Program-made: the position numbers and the translations under genes
In this document: positions 6,135 through 7,347 of the stretch, piece by piece
How positions within the stretch are numbered: the stretch's first letter is position 1
How the letters are laid out: each line of letters opens with the position of its first letter
NCBI GenBank assembly: GCA_002309255.1
Contig: DBXI01000005.1
Coordinates: 9,215 to 16,561 of the forward strand
Length of the DNA stretch: 7,347 bases
Direction: 5' to 3'
Origin: Bacteroidales bacterium UBA1216
GTDB taxonomy: Bacteria > Bacteroidota > Bacteroidia > Bacteroidales > Paludibacteraceae
The notes under the pieces: generated by a model
The model's input: only the letters and a program-made list of their open reading frames with translations
The model's database searches: none
Told to the model about the DNA's origin: nothing

Positions 6135-7241
6135 ATGATAACAATAGAACAATTAAAAGACGTACAACAACGCGCTGACAAACTGAAGTCGTACCTGGCT
6201 ATTGACGAGAAACGTATCCAACTGGAGGAGGAAGAGCTGCACACGCAGGCACCGGGGTTCTGGGATGATGCAAAAGCCGCCGAGGCGCAGATGCGCAAAG
6301 TTAAAAGCCTCAAGCGCTGGATAGAAGGCTACGAGGGTGTGCGCAACGCGACCGAAGAGCTGCAGCTGGCTTTTGACTACTACAAGGAGGAGCTCGTGAC
6401 TGAAGAGGAGGTGGATTCCGCCTACTCGCATGCGATAAAAGAGGTAGAAGATCTGGAGATGAAGAACATGCTCTCGCATGAGGAGGACGCGATGCCGGCC
6501 GTGTTGAAGATCGTCTCGGGTGCAGGCGGCACGGAGGCACAGGACTGGGCAGAGCAGTTGATGCGCATGTACCAGCGCTACTGCGAGAAACACGACTACA
6601 AGGTGACCATCGCCAACCTTCAGGAAGGTGACGAAGCAGGTATCAAGACCGTGACGTTCAACATTGAGGGCGACATGGCATACGGCTACCTGAAGAGCGA
6701 GAACGGTGTGCATCGTCTGGTGCGCGTCAGTCCCTACAATGCCCAAGGCAAGCGCATGACGAGCTTCGCATCGGTGTTCGTTGTGCCGCTGATCGACGAT
6801 TCGATTGAGATAACGGTCGATCCTGCAGGACTGAGTTGGGACACTTTCCGCTCATCCGGTGCTGGTGGTCAGAACGTGAACAAGGTGGAGTCCGGCGTCA
6901 GGTTGCACTATAAGTTCATTAACCCCCTCACCGGGCAGCCCGATGAAATAGTAATCGAGAACACCGAGACGCGCGACCAGCCCAAGAACCGAGAGAACGC
7001 CCTCCGTCACCTGCGTTCGCAGCTCTACGAGCTCGAACTGGAGAAACGTCGTCAGGCGCAGGCGAAGGTAGAGGCCGGCAAGAAGAAGATTGAATGGGGC
7101 AGTCAGATCCGCTCCTACGTGTTCGATGACCGCCGCGTGAAGGATCATCGCACGAACTACCAGACATCGAACGTCAATGCCGTGATGGATGGCGACATAG
7201 ACGCATTCATCAAGGCATACTTGATGGAGTTTCCGGATTAA
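6135..7241 (+). CDS. prfB: Peptide chain release factor 2 (368 aa)
   Basis: RF2 reads UGA and UAA on the ribosome and triggers release of the finished protein. The alpha-helical N-terminal domain (about 1-100) contains the family pattern QAPGFWDD. The stop-codon-reading domain has SGAGGTEAQDW, GVHRLVRVSPY and the tripeptide Ser199-Pro200-Tyr201, where many RF2 proteins have SPF. The catalytic GGQ is at 244-246 in SSGAGGQNVNKVESGVR, and WGSQIRSYVFDD near the C-terminus is typical of RF2. The length is normal. The ORF is continuous: the place where many prfB genes carry CTT-TGA-C for programmed +1 frameshifting (after YL near residue 21) reads TAC CTG GCT ATT GAC. ATG 6135 fits the family start; the in-frame GTG at 6099 lies in the palindromic element and is rejected. 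The leader is AT-rich with no clear Shine-Dalgarno. A promoter was not identified. Confidence 0.97.
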   Translation: MITIEQLKDVQQRADKLKSYLAIDEKRIQLEEEELHTQAPGFWDDAKAAEAQMRKVKSLKRWIEGYEGVRNATEELQLAFDYYKEELVTEEEVDSAYSHAIKEVEDLEMKNMLSHEEDAMPAVLKIVSGAGGTEAQDWAEQLMRMYQRYCEKHDYKVTIANLQEGDEAGIKTVTFNIEGDMAYGYLKSENGVHRLVRVSPYNAQGKRMTSFASVFVVPLIDDSIEITVDPAGLSWDTFRSSGAGGQNVNKVESGVRLHYKFINPLTGQPDEIVIENTETRDQPKNRENALRHLRSQLYELELEKRRQAQAKVEAGKKKIEWGSQIRSYVFDDRRVKDHRTNYQTSNVNAVMDGDIDAFIKAYLMEFPD

Positions 7242-7347
7242 CAAAGAAAGCGCGCGAGAGGCAGGGCACTGAAAATCATCAATTTGAGAACGTCCAAAAA
7301 GTCTCAAAGTATCAAAGTTTTACGCAATTTTTTGCTTTCAAGCAGTC
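7242..7347. other. Non-coding tail after prfB, nothing firmly identified
   Basis: No ORF, RNA gene or convincing terminator is seen. The region is purine-rich at first (GCGCGCGAGAG near 7250) and then AT-rich. It holds two near-tandem CAAAG words in TCTCAAAGTATCAAAG (7302-7317) and a tiny GCAA/TTGC inverted repeat (7324-7335). It may be the upstream region of a gene beyond the window edge. Confidence 0.3.

Noticed and set aside
7302..7335. TCTCAAAGTATCAAAG and nearby GCAA/TTGC as a promoter, a further copy of the dispersed repeat, or a terminator.
   Set aside because: The match to the repeat unit is limited to a few bases, the promoter spacing does not fit the Bacteroides TTTG/TAnnTTTG pattern convincingly, and the 4-base stem is too short.
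1..7347. CRISPR array, tRNA, rRNA, insertion sequence or prophage genes.
   Set aside because: No regularly spaced repeats, cloverleaf, transposase or phage-like gene was seen in the window.

Overview
The window looks like a chromosomal stretch from a member of the Bacteroidota, most likely Bacteroidales. The case rests on protein style: a release factor 2 with an SPY rather than SPF anticodon-like motif followed by NAQGKRMTSF, an ABC-F protein with Walker A of the form GKNGEGKTT, a polysaccharide-deacetylase-like protein of the type common in this phylum, and weak or absent Shine-Dalgarno sites. This is inferred from memory of the families; no search was run.

Layout. All six genes lie on the + strand. 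An ABC-F ATPase enters from the left edge without its N-terminus (1-1623). Fifteen bases later a compact cluster begins: a deacetylase-like protein (1639-2823), a GT-B glycosyltransferase (2823-4046), a GT-A family 2 glycosyltransferase (4039-4758) and an L-cysteine desulfidase of the CyuA/CdsB family (4755-6002). Adjacent genes in this cluster overlap by 1, 8 and 4 bases, so they are probably co-transcribed and translationally coupled. A 132-base gap (6003-6134) filled by a palindromic repeat then separates the cluster from prfB (6135-7241). The last 106 bases carry no recognisable gene.

How the genes fit together. The deacetylase-like protein and the two glycosyltransferases form a plausible small glycan-assembly or glycan-modification set. 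The cysteine desulfidase is an unexpected metabolic partner. ABC-F and prfB are both translation-related, but nothing in the sequence links them functionally to the cluster.

Most interesting signal. A 51-base sequence made of two tandem units of about 24 bases occurs twice, inside the ABC-F coding sequence (1304-1354) and after the desulfidase gene (6001-6051), matching at 45 of 51 positions with no gaps. Both copies can be read in the same phase, as TASLKEQRPLTLKDES and TATLKDKRPLTLKEKS. The second copy is followed by an inverted unit, giving a 114-base imperfect palindrome with AGACCG/CGGTCT ends, and it begins inside the desulfidase stop codon, in the desulfidase reading frame. This resembles the idea of an in-frame, protein-coding palindromic repeat, for which the Rickettsia palindromic elements are the known precedent. 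A separate array of four 7-base units spans the ABC-F stop codon and the ribosome-binding region of the next gene.
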